Assembly: GCA_002405755.1 (NCBI GenBank)
Contig: DHMK01000071.1
Location: 1-14,523 of the forward strand
DNA length: 14,523 nt
Direction of reading: 5' to 3'
From: Clostridiales bacterium UBA4644
Lineage (GTDB): Bacteria > Bacillota > Clostridia > Oscillospirales > Butyricicoccaceae
Part shown: positions 6,277-14,083 of the stretch, piece after piece
Position numbering within the stretch: the first letter of the stretch is position 1
Layout of the letters: each line of letters opens with the position of its first letter
Position numbers and translations under genes: made by a program
Notes under the pieces: generated by a model
Told to the model about the DNA's origin: nothing
Databases searched by the model: none
The model's input: only the letters and a program-made list of their open reading frames with translations

Positions 6277-6885
6277 CGGCTTTTTGCACGCTTCTCCCGC
6301 GCCGACGGCACGGCCCAGGCGCTGACAGAGCTTCTGGACCGGCTTTCCGCCCGTTTCCCCGGCTATACCCTCTATTTCGGCTACCCCGCAGAAAACCGCA
6401 TGGCGGCCCGCACTCTTTTTGCCCATGGCTTTTCCCTTCTGGAGCGCTCCTGGGATCATGCCTTTTCCTTTGCGCAGCCAGGCCCGGAGCGCCTTCCGCC
6501 GAACGTCCGGCGGATCACCCGGGAATGCTTTTCGCTGTTCCGCGCCCTCTACCGGCCTGAGCCCGGGACCTATTGGACCTGCGACCGGATCCTTGCCGCG
6601 CCGGAGGATTGGATCATCTTTGTCTCCGGCCCGGAAGACGCGCCGGAAGCGGCGCTCCTTCTGACGGGCACAGACCGGCGGTATGAGGTATTTGGTACGG
6701 CCTATTCCGGCGGATCCTTTCGGGAAGACTCGCTTCGAACGCTGCTGACTGCCTGTCTTGCCATCTGCCGGCAGCAGGGCGCCGCGCACCTGACCTTTTT
6801 CTGCAGCGCGGAGGAACGGCCTGTGCTTTCGGCCCTCGGCTTTCGCTGCATCGGGCAGTATATGCTCTATTCCAAAGCATTGTGA
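6277..6885 (+). pseudogene. GNAT-type acetyltransferase that has lost its 5' part, directly behind upp
   Basis: The frame that follows the upp TAA stays open for 202 codons to TGA at 6883-6885. It reads as the later part of a two-domain GNAT protein: the end of a first domain (ALTELLDRLSARFPGYTLYF, then PAENRMAARTLFAHGFSLLE, like the GNAT C-terminal 'L..LGF'), then a second domain with ILAAPEDWIIFVSG, YEVFGTAYSGG and a closing LSALGFRCIGQYMLYSKAL. The first codons already encode domain-internal sequence, and no start codon with a ribosome binding site precedes them; the acetyl-CoA loop of the first domain is missing. A gene caller would start at ATG 6400 (161 residues), but that ATG has no Shine-Dalgarno sequence and cuts the first domain further. 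It is most likely a remnant left by a deletion that joined it to upp. Co-transcription with upp is likely, since no terminator separates them. Confidence 0.6.
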
Positions 6886-6890
6886 TGCAA

Positions 6891-6921
6891 AAGGCCCCTC
6901 CGCAAGGTGCGGAGGGGCCTT
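6891..6921. terminator. Bidirectional hairpin terminator between convergent units
   Basis: AAGGCCCCTCCGC (6891-6903) pairs perfectly with GCGGAGGGGCCTT (6909-6921) around AAGGT. On the plus strand the stem is followed by TCCTTATG only; on the minus strand by TTTTGC including the stem's own end. It would end both the upp/GNAT transcript and the guaB-DUF5662 transcript, whose coding part ends at 6932. Confidence 0.8.
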
Positions 6922-6931
6922 CCTTATGCTC

Positions 6932-7495
6932 CTATTCTTTTGTTTCCGGCTGCGCCGCGCCATAGCTGCCCCGGGGCAGCAGCTGCGTGCGGATATAGCG
7001 GAAGGTCTCTGTCTCGCCCCTGTCCCGGAGCATCTGCAGCAGCGCCTCCAGCAGGGCCTCCGTCTCCGGATGCATCAGGCCCCGGCCCCGGATGCGCAGA
7101 AAATAATTCCACGGGCTTTCCGCCGTATAGCGCGGCCCCTGATAGATCTCACAGGCCGCCACCCGGTCGCAGAACATCTCCACCACATAGCGCAGAGGCA
7201 TTTTCACCGGCGCAGGGCGGCGGGTCTGCAGGCTGTAGTCGGTCCAATATTCATAATGATGCTTATTGCGGCCCTTATGATGCATCCAGACTGCGGAATA
7301 GCCCTTTTCCTCCCGCTCCCGGTCGTTGGGGCTGCGGTCGCCCTGATAATATTTCGCCGCCGTCCAAAACTCGGCCGGGCTGTATTTGGAAAGGTCGTGG
7401 GTCAGGCCCTGAAGCCCGATGCCCGCCCGGAAGCAGTGCCGCAAAACGGCGTGCCTGTGCCGGGTGATGGTCTGAAAATGCTTCCAGATGTGCAA
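6932..7495 (-). CDS. DUF5662 family protein (His-rich, possible metal-dependent enzyme)
   Basis: This is a cytosolic protein of 187 residues of a widespread but uncharacterised Firmicutes family. Conserved features in order: KHFQTITRHRHAVLRHCFRA (5-24), THDLSKYSP (32-40), KYYQG.RSPN (48-57), WMHHKGRNKHHYEYW (70-84), and EMFCDRVAAC (106-115). The HD in HDLSK together with the His cluster and Asp110 resembles the metal site of HD-type hydrolases, so a phosphohydrolase role is possible but is inference. The start is TTG 7495 behind AAAGGAG (7511-7505); no suitable ATG or GTG exists near the conserved N-terminus. It lies 33 bases after the guaB stop with no promoter between, so it is probably co-transcribed with guaB. 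The last 20 residues (after about 167) are less typical. Confidence 0.85.
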   Translation of the reverse strand: MHIWKHFQTITRHRHAVLRHCFRAGIGLQGLTHDLSKYSPAEFWTAAKYYQGDRSPNDREREEKGYSAVWMHHKGRNKHHYEYWTDYSLQTRRPAPVKMPLRYVVEMFCDRVAACEIYQGPRYTAESPWNYFLRIRGRGLMHPETEALLEALLQMLRDRGETETFRYIRTQLLPRGSYGAAQPETKE

Positions 7496-7528
7496 GTCCG
7501 CCGTCTCCTTTCTGGCCGGGTCCCTCGC

Positions 7529-9007
7529 TTATGCGTCGGGATTGATGGAATAGTTGGGGGCCTCCTTGGTGATGTAGATGTCGTGAGGATGGCTCTCCTT
7601 CAGGCCGGCGGAGGAGATCTGGATGAACTGCCCCCGCTGCTGCAGCTCGGGGATGGTGGGCGTTCCGCAGTAGCCCATACCGGAGCGCAGACCGCCCATG
7701 AGCTGGAAGACGGTGTCGCTGACCGGCCCCTTATAGGGAACGCGGCCCTCCACGCCCTCGGGCACGAATTTTTTGGAGCCGGACTGGAAATACCGGTCGC
7801 CGGAGCCCTTGTTCATGGCGGCCAGGCTGCCCATGCCACGATAGACCTTGAATCGGCGGCCCTGGAAGATCTCCGTATCACCGGGGCTCTCCTCGCAGCC
7901 GGCCAGCAGCGAGCCCATCATGACCACATCGCCGCCGGCAGCCAGCGCCTTGACGATATCGCCGGAATATTTGATGCCGCCGTCTGCAATGACGGGGATG
8001 CCCTTCTTCTGGGCCTCGCAGGCGGCATCGTAGATGGCCGTGATCTGGGGGACGCCAATGCCGGAGACCACCCGGGTGGTGCAGATAGAGCCGGGCCCGA
8101 TGCCCACCTTGACGCAGTCTGCCCCGGCATCGATCAGCGCCTTGGCCCCCTCGGCGGTGGCCACGTTGCCGGCGATGATCTGGGCGTTTGGATAGGCCGC
8201 CTTGACCTTCTGCAGACAGGTGAGGATATTGTGGGAATGGCCGTGGGCCGAATCCAGCACCAGCACGTCCGCGCCTGCCTGCAGCAGCGCGCCGGCCCGC
8301 TCCAATACATCGCCGGTGACGCCGATGGCGGCGGCGCACAGCAGTCGGCCCTGCGCGTCCCTGGCGGTGTTGGGATATTTCACGGCCTTTTCAATGTCCT
8401 TGATGGTGATCAGGCCCTTCAGGGCGAAGTTTTCGTCCACCAGCGGGAGCTTTTCGATCTTGTGGGCCCCCAGGATCTTCTTTGCCTCCTCCAGAGAGGT
8501 GTTCACCGGGGCGGTGATCAGATTTTTGCAGGTCATGACCTCGCCGCAGGGCCGGGAAAAATCCTCTTCAAACTTCAGATCCCGGTTGGTGAGGATGCCC
8601 ACCAGACGGCCGTCCTTGCAGATGGGGACGCCGGAGATCCGGTATTTTCCCATGAGCGCGTCGGCATCGGCCAAGGTGTGCTCCGGAGAAAGATAGAAGG
8701 GCCGGTTGATGACGCCGTTTTCCGAGCGCTTGACCCGATCCACATTGTCTGCCTGCTGCTCGATGGGCATACTCTTGTGAATGACGCCGATGCCGCCCTC
8801 CCGGGCGATGGCGATGGCCATGGCGGCCTCCGTCACGGTATCCATGGCGGCAGAGATCAGCGGGATGTTCAGGCGGATCGTTTTGGTGAGCCGGGCGGAA
8901 AGATCCACCTGGTCCGGCATAACGCTGCTTTCCGCCGGGATCAGGAGAATATCGTCAAAGGTGATGCCCTTCTTCAAAAACTTGCTGCTGAAATCGGAAT
9001 TGACCAT
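7529..9007 (-). CDS. guaB: IMP dehydrogenase
   Basis: GuaB oxidises IMP to XMP with NAD+, the committed step to GMP. The protein has 492 residues, full length. The barrel starts at about residues 10-90 (TFDDILLIPAESSVMP; SAAMDTVTE), is interrupted by two CBS domains (about 95-210, with DGRLVGILTNRDL and ALKGLITIKDIEKA), and resumes with DSAHGHS (252-258), the catalytic loop GIGPGSICTTR (302-312; Cys309), ADGGIKYSGD (341-350), YRGMGSLAAM (389-398) and the mobile flap GRVPYKG (421-427). The start is ATG 9007, eight bases after a GGGGG site (9020-9016); the in-frame GTG at 9022 lies across that site and is rejected. A near-perfect promoter lies 43 bases upstream. It heads an operon with the DUF5662 gene and diverges from the methionine operon. 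Confidence 0.97.
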   Translation of the reverse strand: MVNSDFSSKFLKKGITFDDILLIPAESSVMPDQVDLSARLTKTIRLNIPLISAAMDTVTEAAMAIAIAREGGIGVIHKSMPIEQQADNVDRVKRSENGVINRPFYLSPEHTLADADALMGKYRISGVPICKDGRLVGILTNRDLKFEEDFSRPCGEVMTCKNLITAPVNTSLEEAKKILGAHKIEKLPLVDENFALKGLITIKDIEKAVKYPNTARDAQGRLLCAAAIGVTGDVLERAGALLQAGADVLVLDSAHGHSHNILTCLQKVKAAYPNAQIIAGNVATAEGAKALIDAGADCVKVGIGPGSICTTRVVSGIGVPQITAIYDAACEAQKKGIPVIADGGIKYSGDIVKALAAGGDVVMMGSLLAGCEESPGDTEIFQGRRFKVYRGMGSLAAMNKGSGDRYFQSGSKKFVPEGVEGRVPYKGPVSDTVFQLMGGLRSGMGYCGTPTIPELQQRGQFIQISSAGLKESHPHDIYITKEAPNYSINPDA

Positions 9008-9049
9008 GTGCTTTACCCCCACGCTATCATAAATCGTATAATTGGATAA

Positions 9050-9078
9050 ACTATACCCTTTTTTCTCCCGATTGTCAA
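9050..9078 (-). promoter_or_regulatory. Promoter of guaB
   Basis: On the minus strand, a perfect TTGACA (9078-9073), 17 bases and TATAGT (9055-9050). The resulting leader is only about 36 bases, so there is no room for a purine riboswitch. Confidence 0.85.
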
Positions 9079-9090
9079 TGCAAAAGTCCC

Positions 9091-9120
9091 GCTTTTTGCC
9101 GCCGCAGCTTGCAAAAAAGC
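9091..9120. repeat. Inverted repeat between the divergent guaB and methionine-operon promoters
   Basis: GCTTTTTGC (9091-9099) and GCAAAAAAGC (9111-9120) are inverted copies that differ by one T in the run. The pair lies between the two divergent -35 boxes and overlaps the plus-strand one (9109-9114). It could be an operator or simply AT-rich upstream-element sequence. Confidence 0.4.
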
Positions 9121-9137
9121 GGCTCTTCTGCTATAGT
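9109..9137 (+). promoter_or_regulatory. Promoter of the methionine-synthase operon
   Basis: TTGCAA (9109-9114), 17 bases and TATAGT (9132-9137). Only about 35 bases separate the expected start site from the first gene, so no SAM, cobalamin or T-box leader fits here. Confidence 0.8.
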
Positions 9138-9178
9138 AAAAGGATAAATCGTGCATCAAACGGCAAAGGAGGCGCGCC

Positions 9179-9868
9179 ATGCAGCTTTCTCTTTCTCCCA
9201 TTCCCCGGGACCAGGCGCTGCGCTATGCAGGCTGGAAGGGCGGCGCGCTGCCGCCGGAGCTGGAGGCGCTGCTGCAGGACTGCATCCATGCGCTGGAGGC
9301 CTGCTGCACCCCACGGTATGTATGGCGCAGGCTGGCGCTGACGCAGGAGGACGGCAGGCTCTCCGCCGGCGGTCTGATCCTTCCCGGACGGGCGCTGCCG
9401 GCGCTGCTGGCGGACTGCGAAGGCTGCGTGGTCTTCGCCCTGACGCTGGGTGAAGCGCCGGAGGGGCTGATCCGCAGGGCCGCCGTTGCCGACAAGACCC
9501 GGGCGCTGCTGCTGGACGCCTGCGCCAGCGCCGCCTGCGAGCAGAGCTGCAACGATCTGCAGGCCATGCTGGCCGGGCAGTTCCAAAGGGAGGGCCTCTT
9601 TGTGACAGACCGCTACAGCCCCGGCTACGGCGACCTGGCGCTGACGCTGCAGCCCCGGCTGCTGTCCCTTTTAGACGCGGAACGGAAGATCGGGCTGACG
9701 CTGACGGACTCCTTCCTGATGACGCCGCGAAAATCCGTCACGGCGCTGTTCGGGCTTTCCGCGCATCCGCAGGTGCGGCACGCCTTCGGTTGCCAGAGCT
9801 GCAGCCGGAAGGAAACTTGTTCTTATCGAAAGGCGGGGATCTCATGCAAAAGCAGATCAGGCTCTTAG
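9179..9868 (+). CDS. Stand-alone methionine synthase activation domain protein
   Basis: This is a 229-residue protein matching the vitamin B12-dependent methionine synthase activation domain (the C-terminal module of E. coli MetH), here encoded separately. That domain binds S-adenosylmethionine and allows the oxidised cobalamin of MetH to be re-methylated after reduction. Visible motifs are FALTLG (86-91), DRYSPGYGDLAL (144-155), which keeps the R-x-x-P-G-Y SAM-binding core, and LTDSFLMTPRKSVTALFGL (175-193). A Cys-rich tail follows (Cys205, Cys208, Cys214, the usual C-x2-C-x5-C). The start is ATG 9179 after AAAGGAGG (9165-9172). Its last 25 bases overlap the metH start. The same split is known in Thermotoga (TM0269 beside TM0268). 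The electron donor is not encoded in the window. Confidence 0.88.
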   Translation: MQLSLSPIPRDQALRYAGWKGGALPPELEALLQDCIHALEACCTPRYVWRRLALTQEDGRLSAGGLILPGRALPALLADCEGCVVFALTLGEAPEGLIRRAAVADKTRALLLDACASAACEQSCNDLQAMLAGQFQREGLFVTDRYSPGYGDLALTLQPRLLSLLDAERKIGLTLTDSFLMTPRKSVTALFGLSAHPQVRHAFGCQSCSRKETCSYRKAGISCKSRSGS

Positions 9869-12201
9869 ACGGCGGTATGGGCACCATGCTCCAGAAGCAG
9901 GGCCTGCAGCTGGGCGACATTCCGGAGCTTTTGTGCTTTACCGATCCGCATCGGATCACAGATATCCACCGGGCCTATGTGCAGGCCGGAGCGGAGCTGA
10001 TCTATACCAACACCTTCGGCGGGAACCGGTTCAAGCTCCGGGACACCGGCCATTCCGTGGAGGAGCTGGCCATGGTTGCCGTGGGCTGCGCCCGGAACGC
10101 CTGCCGGGGGACCAACGCCCGGGTGGCCTTTTCTGCCGGCGCCTGCGGCCGGCTGCTGCAGCCGGCGGGGCCCATGTCCTTTGAGAAATGCTATTCGGTC
10201 TATCGGGAGATGGCCGTTGCGGCGGAGCACGCCGGGGCGGACTGCATCGTGTTTGAGACCATGATGGATCTGGCGGAGGCCCGCATCGCCGTTTTAGCCG
10301 CCAAGGAAAACACCCGCCTGCCCGTCTTCGCCACTATGACCTATGAGGCCGACGGCCGCACCTTCCTGGGCTGCAGCGTCCGCGCCATGGGCATCGTTTT
10401 AGAGGGGGCCGGCGCCAACGCCATCGGCATCAACTGCTCTCTTGGGCCGGATCGGATGCTGCCGGTGGTGCAGGCTCTTTCAGAGAGCACCTCCCTGCCG
10501 CTGATCCTGAAGCTCAATGCGGGCCTGCCCGATCCCCAGACCGGGGAATACAGTCTCTCCCCCGCAGAATACGCCCGTCTGCTGGCCCCTTATCTGCCTC
10601 TGGGCGTGGCCTTTTTGGGGGGCTGCTGCGGCACAACGCCGGAGCATATCCGGGCGGTGTCCCGGGCTTATCGGGGGCTGGGCGTCTGCAAGACCGGCTT
10701 TGTCCCCGGCGCAAGGCTCTGCACCGAGCGCACCGTCCTGCCGCTGGATCGGCCTCGCATGGTGGGTGAGCGGCTGAATCCCACCGGCAAAAAGCGCTTT
10801 CAGCAGGCCCTGCGGGAGCGTGACATGGACTATATCCTGACCCAGGCCATCGCCCAGGCCGACGCCGGCGCAGAGGTGCTGGATGTGAATGTTGGTCTGC
10901 CCCAGGTGGACGAGCCTGCTTTGATGGAGCAGACGGTGGATGCGCTGCAGGGCGTCTGCGACCTGCCCCTGCAGCTGGATTCCTCCGATCCTGCGGCGCT
11001 GGAGCGAGGCCTGCGGCACTTCTGCGGCAAGGCGCTGGTCAATTCCGTCAACGGCGATCCCCAGGTGCTGGAGCAGGTGCTCCCCATCGTCAAAAAATAC
11101 GGCGCAGCGGTGATCGGTCTGTGCACCGATCGGAATGGCGTTCCAGAGACGGCCCAGGCCCGGCTGGATATTGCCCGGCGCATCGTGAAGGCCGCCGGAC
11201 GGCACGGCATTCCGAAGGAGGATGTGGTCATCGACTGTCTGGCGCTGACGGTCTCCGCCCAGCAGGCCCAGGCCATGGAGACGCTGGACGCGCTGGAGCT
11301 GATCAAGCGGGAGCTGGGCGTCCGGACGATCCTTGGCATCTCCAATATCTCCTTCGGCCTGCCCGCCCGGGAGCAGCTCAACAGCACCTTTCTTGCCATG
11401 GCGCTGGCCCGGGGGCTGGATCTTGCCATTCTCAATCCCAATTCCGCCGGCATGACCGCCGTCTTCCATGCGGCAGCCGTGCTTCAGGGCAAGGACGCCG
11501 GCGCGGCCCGCTATATCGAGGCCTACGGCGGGCAGACCGCCGGCCCCGCCCCGAGCGGCTCAGCCAAGCCCGCTTCGCTGGAGGATCTGGTGCAGAAGGG
11601 TCTGCGCCGGGAAGCCAAGGACGCTGTCCGCGCCCTGCTGGAGCAGGGCGAAGCGCCCATGGACATCATCGAGCAGCGGCTGATCCCGGCGCTGGACCGG
11701 GTGGGGACGCTGTTTGAGCAGGGCCGCTTTTTCCTGCCCCAGCTGCTGAACGCGGCAGAAACGGCCCAGGCCGCTTTTTCCGTGCTGCAGGCCAGACTTG
11801 CGGCGCAGGGACAGTCCGGCAAGACCGCCGGGCGGCTGATGGTGGCCACCGTTCAGGGCGATATTCATGACATTGGCAAAAACATCACCAAATGCATTTT
11901 GGAAAACTATGGCTTTCAGGTCCTGGATCTGGGACGGGATGTGCCCATTGAGACCGTTGCGGAGACAGCTGCCCGGGAAAAGATCCGTCTGGTGGGGCTC
12001 AGCGCTCTGATGACCACCACGCTTCCCAGCATGGAAAAGACCATCCGCGCCCTGCGCCGGGCTGCGCCGGACTGCCGGATCTTTGCCGCGGGCGCGGTGC
12101 TCACGCCGGACTATGCCCGGGAGATCGGCGCGGATTATTACGCCAAGGACGCCAAGCAGGCGGTGGATATTGCAAAACTGGTATTGGAGCAGAAAAAATG
12201 A
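9844..12201 (+). CDS. metH: Cobalamin-dependent methionine synthase lacking the activation domain
   Basis: This cytosolic enzyme transfers the methyl group of 5-methyl-THF through cobalamin to homocysteine. It has 785 residues; E. coli MetH has about 1,230, the difference being mainly the activation domain, encoded by the gene just upstream. Domains: homocysteine-binding barrel (1 to about 285; LLDGGMGTML at 7-16; zinc ligands Cys198 in GINCSLG and Cys261/Cys262 in GGCCGTTPEH), pterin-binding barrel (about 305-560; VGERLNPTG, DAGAEVLDVNVGLPQVDE, QLDSSDP, NSVNGD), cobalamin cap (about 575-655) and cobalamin-binding domain (about 660-785) with GDIHDIGKN (672-680), where His675 is the lower cobalt ligand. 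The start is ATG 9844 after a weak GGCGGGG site; the longer TTG start at 9790 adds residues absent from the family. It overlaps the next gene by 4 bases. Confidence 0.95.
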   Translation: MQKQIRLLDGGMGTMLQKQGLQLGDIPELLCFTDPHRITDIHRAYVQAGAELIYTNTFGGNRFKLRDTGHSVEELAMVAVGCARNACRGTNARVAFSAGACGRLLQPAGPMSFEKCYSVYREMAVAAEHAGADCIVFETMMDLAEARIAVLAAKENTRLPVFATMTYEADGRTFLGCSVRAMGIVLEGAGANAIGINCSLGPDRMLPVVQALSESTSLPLILKLNAGLPDPQTGEYSLSPAEYARLLAPYLPLGVAFLGGCCGTTPEHIRAVSRAYRGLGVCKTGFVPGARLCTERTVLPLDRPRMVGERLNPTGKKRFQQALRERDMDYILTQAIAQADAGAEVLDVNVGLPQVDEPALMEQTVDALQGVCDLPLQLDSSDPAALERGLRHFCGKALVNSVNGDPQVLEQVLPIVKKYGAAVIGLCTDRNGVPETAQARLDIARRIVKAAGRHGIPKEDVVIDCLALTVSAQQAQAMETLDALELIKRELGVRTILGISNISFGLPAREQLNSTFLAMALARGLDLAILNPNSAGMTAVFHAAAVLQGKDAGAARYIEAYGGQTAGPAPSGSAKPASLEDLVQKGLRREAKDAVRALLEQGEAPMDIIEQRLIPALDRVGTLFEQGRFFLPQLLNAAETAQAAFSVLQARLAAQGQSGKTAGRLMVATVQGDIHDIGKNITKCILENYGFQVLDLGRDVPIETVAETAAREKIRLVGLSALMTTTLPSMEKTIRALRRAAPDCRIFAAGAVLTPDYAREIGADYYAKDAKQAVDIAKLVLEQKK

Positions 12202-13991
12202 ACCAGATCCTGGAACAGATCAAGACCCGGCCCCTGCTGTTTGACGGGGCCTTCGGTACCTATTACGCGGCCCGCCGCTGCGATCGTTTTGGAAAATATG
12301 AGGAGGCCAATCTCACCGCCCCGGGAATGGTCCGGCAGATCGCCTTTGAATATATCACCGCCGGCTGCGACGCCATCAAGACCAACACCTTCGGGGCAAA
12401 CCGGGTGAGCCTGGGCTGCGGCGGCGACCATCTGCGCCGCATCGTTCTGGAGGGCTGCCGGCTGGCAAAGGAAGCGGCGGAGGGCCATCCGGTGACCGTT
12501 TTTGCCGACATCGGCCCCATCCCTCAGGAGGACGAGAGCGACCTCTCCGGCCAATACCGGGAGCTGGCGGACCTGTTTTTGGAGGGAGGCGTCACCTGCT
12601 TTCTCTTCGAGACCCTCAGCTCCGACGAATATCTCGTCCCAACGGCGGCCTACATCCAGCAGAAGGCGCCGGACGCTCTGATCATCGCCACCTTTGCCGT
12701 GGGACCGGACGGCTTTACCGCCGGCGGCCACGCCGGCCGGGACCTGCTGCTGCGGCTCCAGGATGACCCAAGCATTGATATTCTTGGCTTCAACTGCGTC
12801 TCCGGCCCCTTCCATCTGCTGCGCTATCTGAAGACTCTGCCGCCCATCCGCAAGCCCCTCTGCATCAGCCCCAACGCCGGCTACCCCACCATTGAAGACG
12901 GCGAGACCCGCTTTGGCTCCGACCCCCGATATTTTGCCCGGCAGATGCTGGAGATCGCGGCGGCGGGAGCCTCTGTTCTGGGCGGCTGCTGCGGTACGAC
13001 GCCGGAGCATATCCACGAGGTGGCGCTGGCGCTGCGCCTGCAGGATCAGAAGCGCGCTCAGGCCCCTAAGACCGTCGCCCTGCGCCAGCCGGAGGAGCCG
13101 CTGCCTGCGTCGGAGAGTCCCTTCTGGCAGAAGCTGCAGCAGGGCAAGCTGGTCTTTGCGGCGGAGCTGGATCCCCCGTCGGTGAGCGATATGCGCAGAT
13201 TTCTGCGTCACGCGGGCATTTTGAAGGAGGGCGGCGCAGACATCCTGACGCTGGCCGACTGTCCGGTGGCCAGGGTCCATGCCGACAGCTGCATGACCGC
13301 CGCAAAGCTCTGGCGGGAGCTGAGCATCGAGCCCATGCCCCACATGAACTGCCGCGACCGGAACCTGAACGCCGCCAAGGCGCTGCTGCTGGGGCTTTCC
13401 ACCGAGGAGATCCGCAATGTTCTGGTGATCACCGGCGACCCCATTCCAAACGCGGAGCGCAGCGAGGTCAAGGGCGTCTGGAGCTTCAATTCCGCCATTT
13501 TTGCCAACTATATCCGCCAGCTTTCGGAAAGCGGCGCGGCGGCCCCCTTCCATGTGTGGGCGGCGCTGAACGTCAACGCGCCAAACTTCGCCTTTGAGCT
13601 GGAAAAAGCCCGGCGCAAGGCGGAGAGCGGCGTCTGCGGCTTTTTGACCCAGCCGGTGTTTTCGCCCCAGTCCATGGAAAATCTCCAGCAGGCCCGGCAG
13701 GCCCTTCCCGGCTGCTATCTGCTGGGCGGGATCATTCCCGTAGCCTCTTACAAGAGCGCGCTGTATATGAACAGCGAGGTGGCGGGCATCCAGATCCCGG
13801 CGGACGTGCTGGCCCTTTATGAAAACGCCTCCAAGGAGGAGGCCCTGCTGCTGGCGGCCGACCTTTCCTGCCAGACCGCCCGGGAGATCCGCGCCTTTGT
13901 AGACGGCTATTACCTGATCACGCCCCAGGGCCGCCCCTCCGTGGTCTGCAATATCATCCGCCGCCTGCGGGAATGGGAGGAAAGTCTCTGA
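12198..13991 (+). CDS. Bifunctional homocysteine S-methyltransferase / methylenetetrahydrofolate reductase
   Basis: This is a 597-residue fusion like B. subtilis YitJ. The N-terminal homocysteine methyltransferase barrel (about 1-285) has LLFDGAFGTYY (13-23), KTNTFGANR (61-69) and the zinc cysteines Cys200 (GFNC) and Cys264/Cys265 (GGCCGTTPEH). The C-terminal part (about 305-597) is a MetF-type flavin barrel: FAAELDPP (320-327; Glu323), MPHMNCRDRN (380-389), LVITGDPIP (409-417), GFLTQPVFSP (481-490). MetF makes 5-methyl-THF, the donor for the MetH encoded next to it; the N-terminal domain could use another methyl donor or serve the same route. ATG 12198 overlaps the metH stop (ATGA), so translation is probably coupled. 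A terminator lies about 35 bases after the TGA. Confidence 0.93.
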   Translation: MNQILEQIKTRPLLFDGAFGTYYAARRCDRFGKYEEANLTAPGMVRQIAFEYITAGCDAIKTNTFGANRVSLGCGGDHLRRIVLEGCRLAKEAAEGHPVTVFADIGPIPQEDESDLSGQYRELADLFLEGGVTCFLFETLSSDEYLVPTAAYIQQKAPDALIIATFAVGPDGFTAGGHAGRDLLLRLQDDPSIDILGFNCVSGPFHLLRYLKTLPPIRKPLCISPNAGYPTIEDGETRFGSDPRYFARQMLEIAAAGASVLGGCCGTTPEHIHEVALALRLQDQKRAQAPKTVALRQPEEPLPASESPFWQKLQQGKLVFAAELDPPSVSDMRRFLRHAGILKEGGADILTLADCPVARVHADSCMTAAKLWRELSIEPMPHMNCRDRNLNAAKALLLGLSTEEIRNVLVITGDPIPNAERSEVKGVWSFNSAIFANYIRQLSESGAAAPFHVWAALNVNAPNFAFELEKARRKAESGVCGFLTQPVFSPQSMENLQQARQALPGCYLLGGIIPVASYKSALYMNSEVAGIQIPADVLALYENASKEEALLLAADLSCQTAREIRAFVDGYYLITPQGRPSVVCNIIRRLREWEESL

Positions 13992-14025
13992 CCTCCACCC
14001 TGTTTTCCATCTTTTTTGCATAGAG

Positions 14026-14060
14026 AAGGACCCCCGGCAGTCCCGGGGGCCCTTTTTTTG
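14026..14060 (+). terminator. Intrinsic terminator of the methionine operon
   Basis: CCCCCGG (14031-14037) pairs with CCGGGGG (14043-14049) around CAGTC; after one A-C mismatch the stem extends with AAGG/CCTT. Seven T (14053-14059) follow. Confidence 0.9.
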
Positions 14061-14083
14061 TTTGCTGGAGACAGCGCCAGCGC

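Noticed and set aside
6926..9049. Open frame of 707 codons on the plus strand
   Set aside because: It is the antisense of guaB and the DUF5662 gene, both with full family motifs; long antisense frames are expected in GC-rich coding DNA.
9790..9843. Longer TTG start for metH
   Set aside because: The extra residues are absent from MetH proteins, which begin a few residues before LLDGGMGT.
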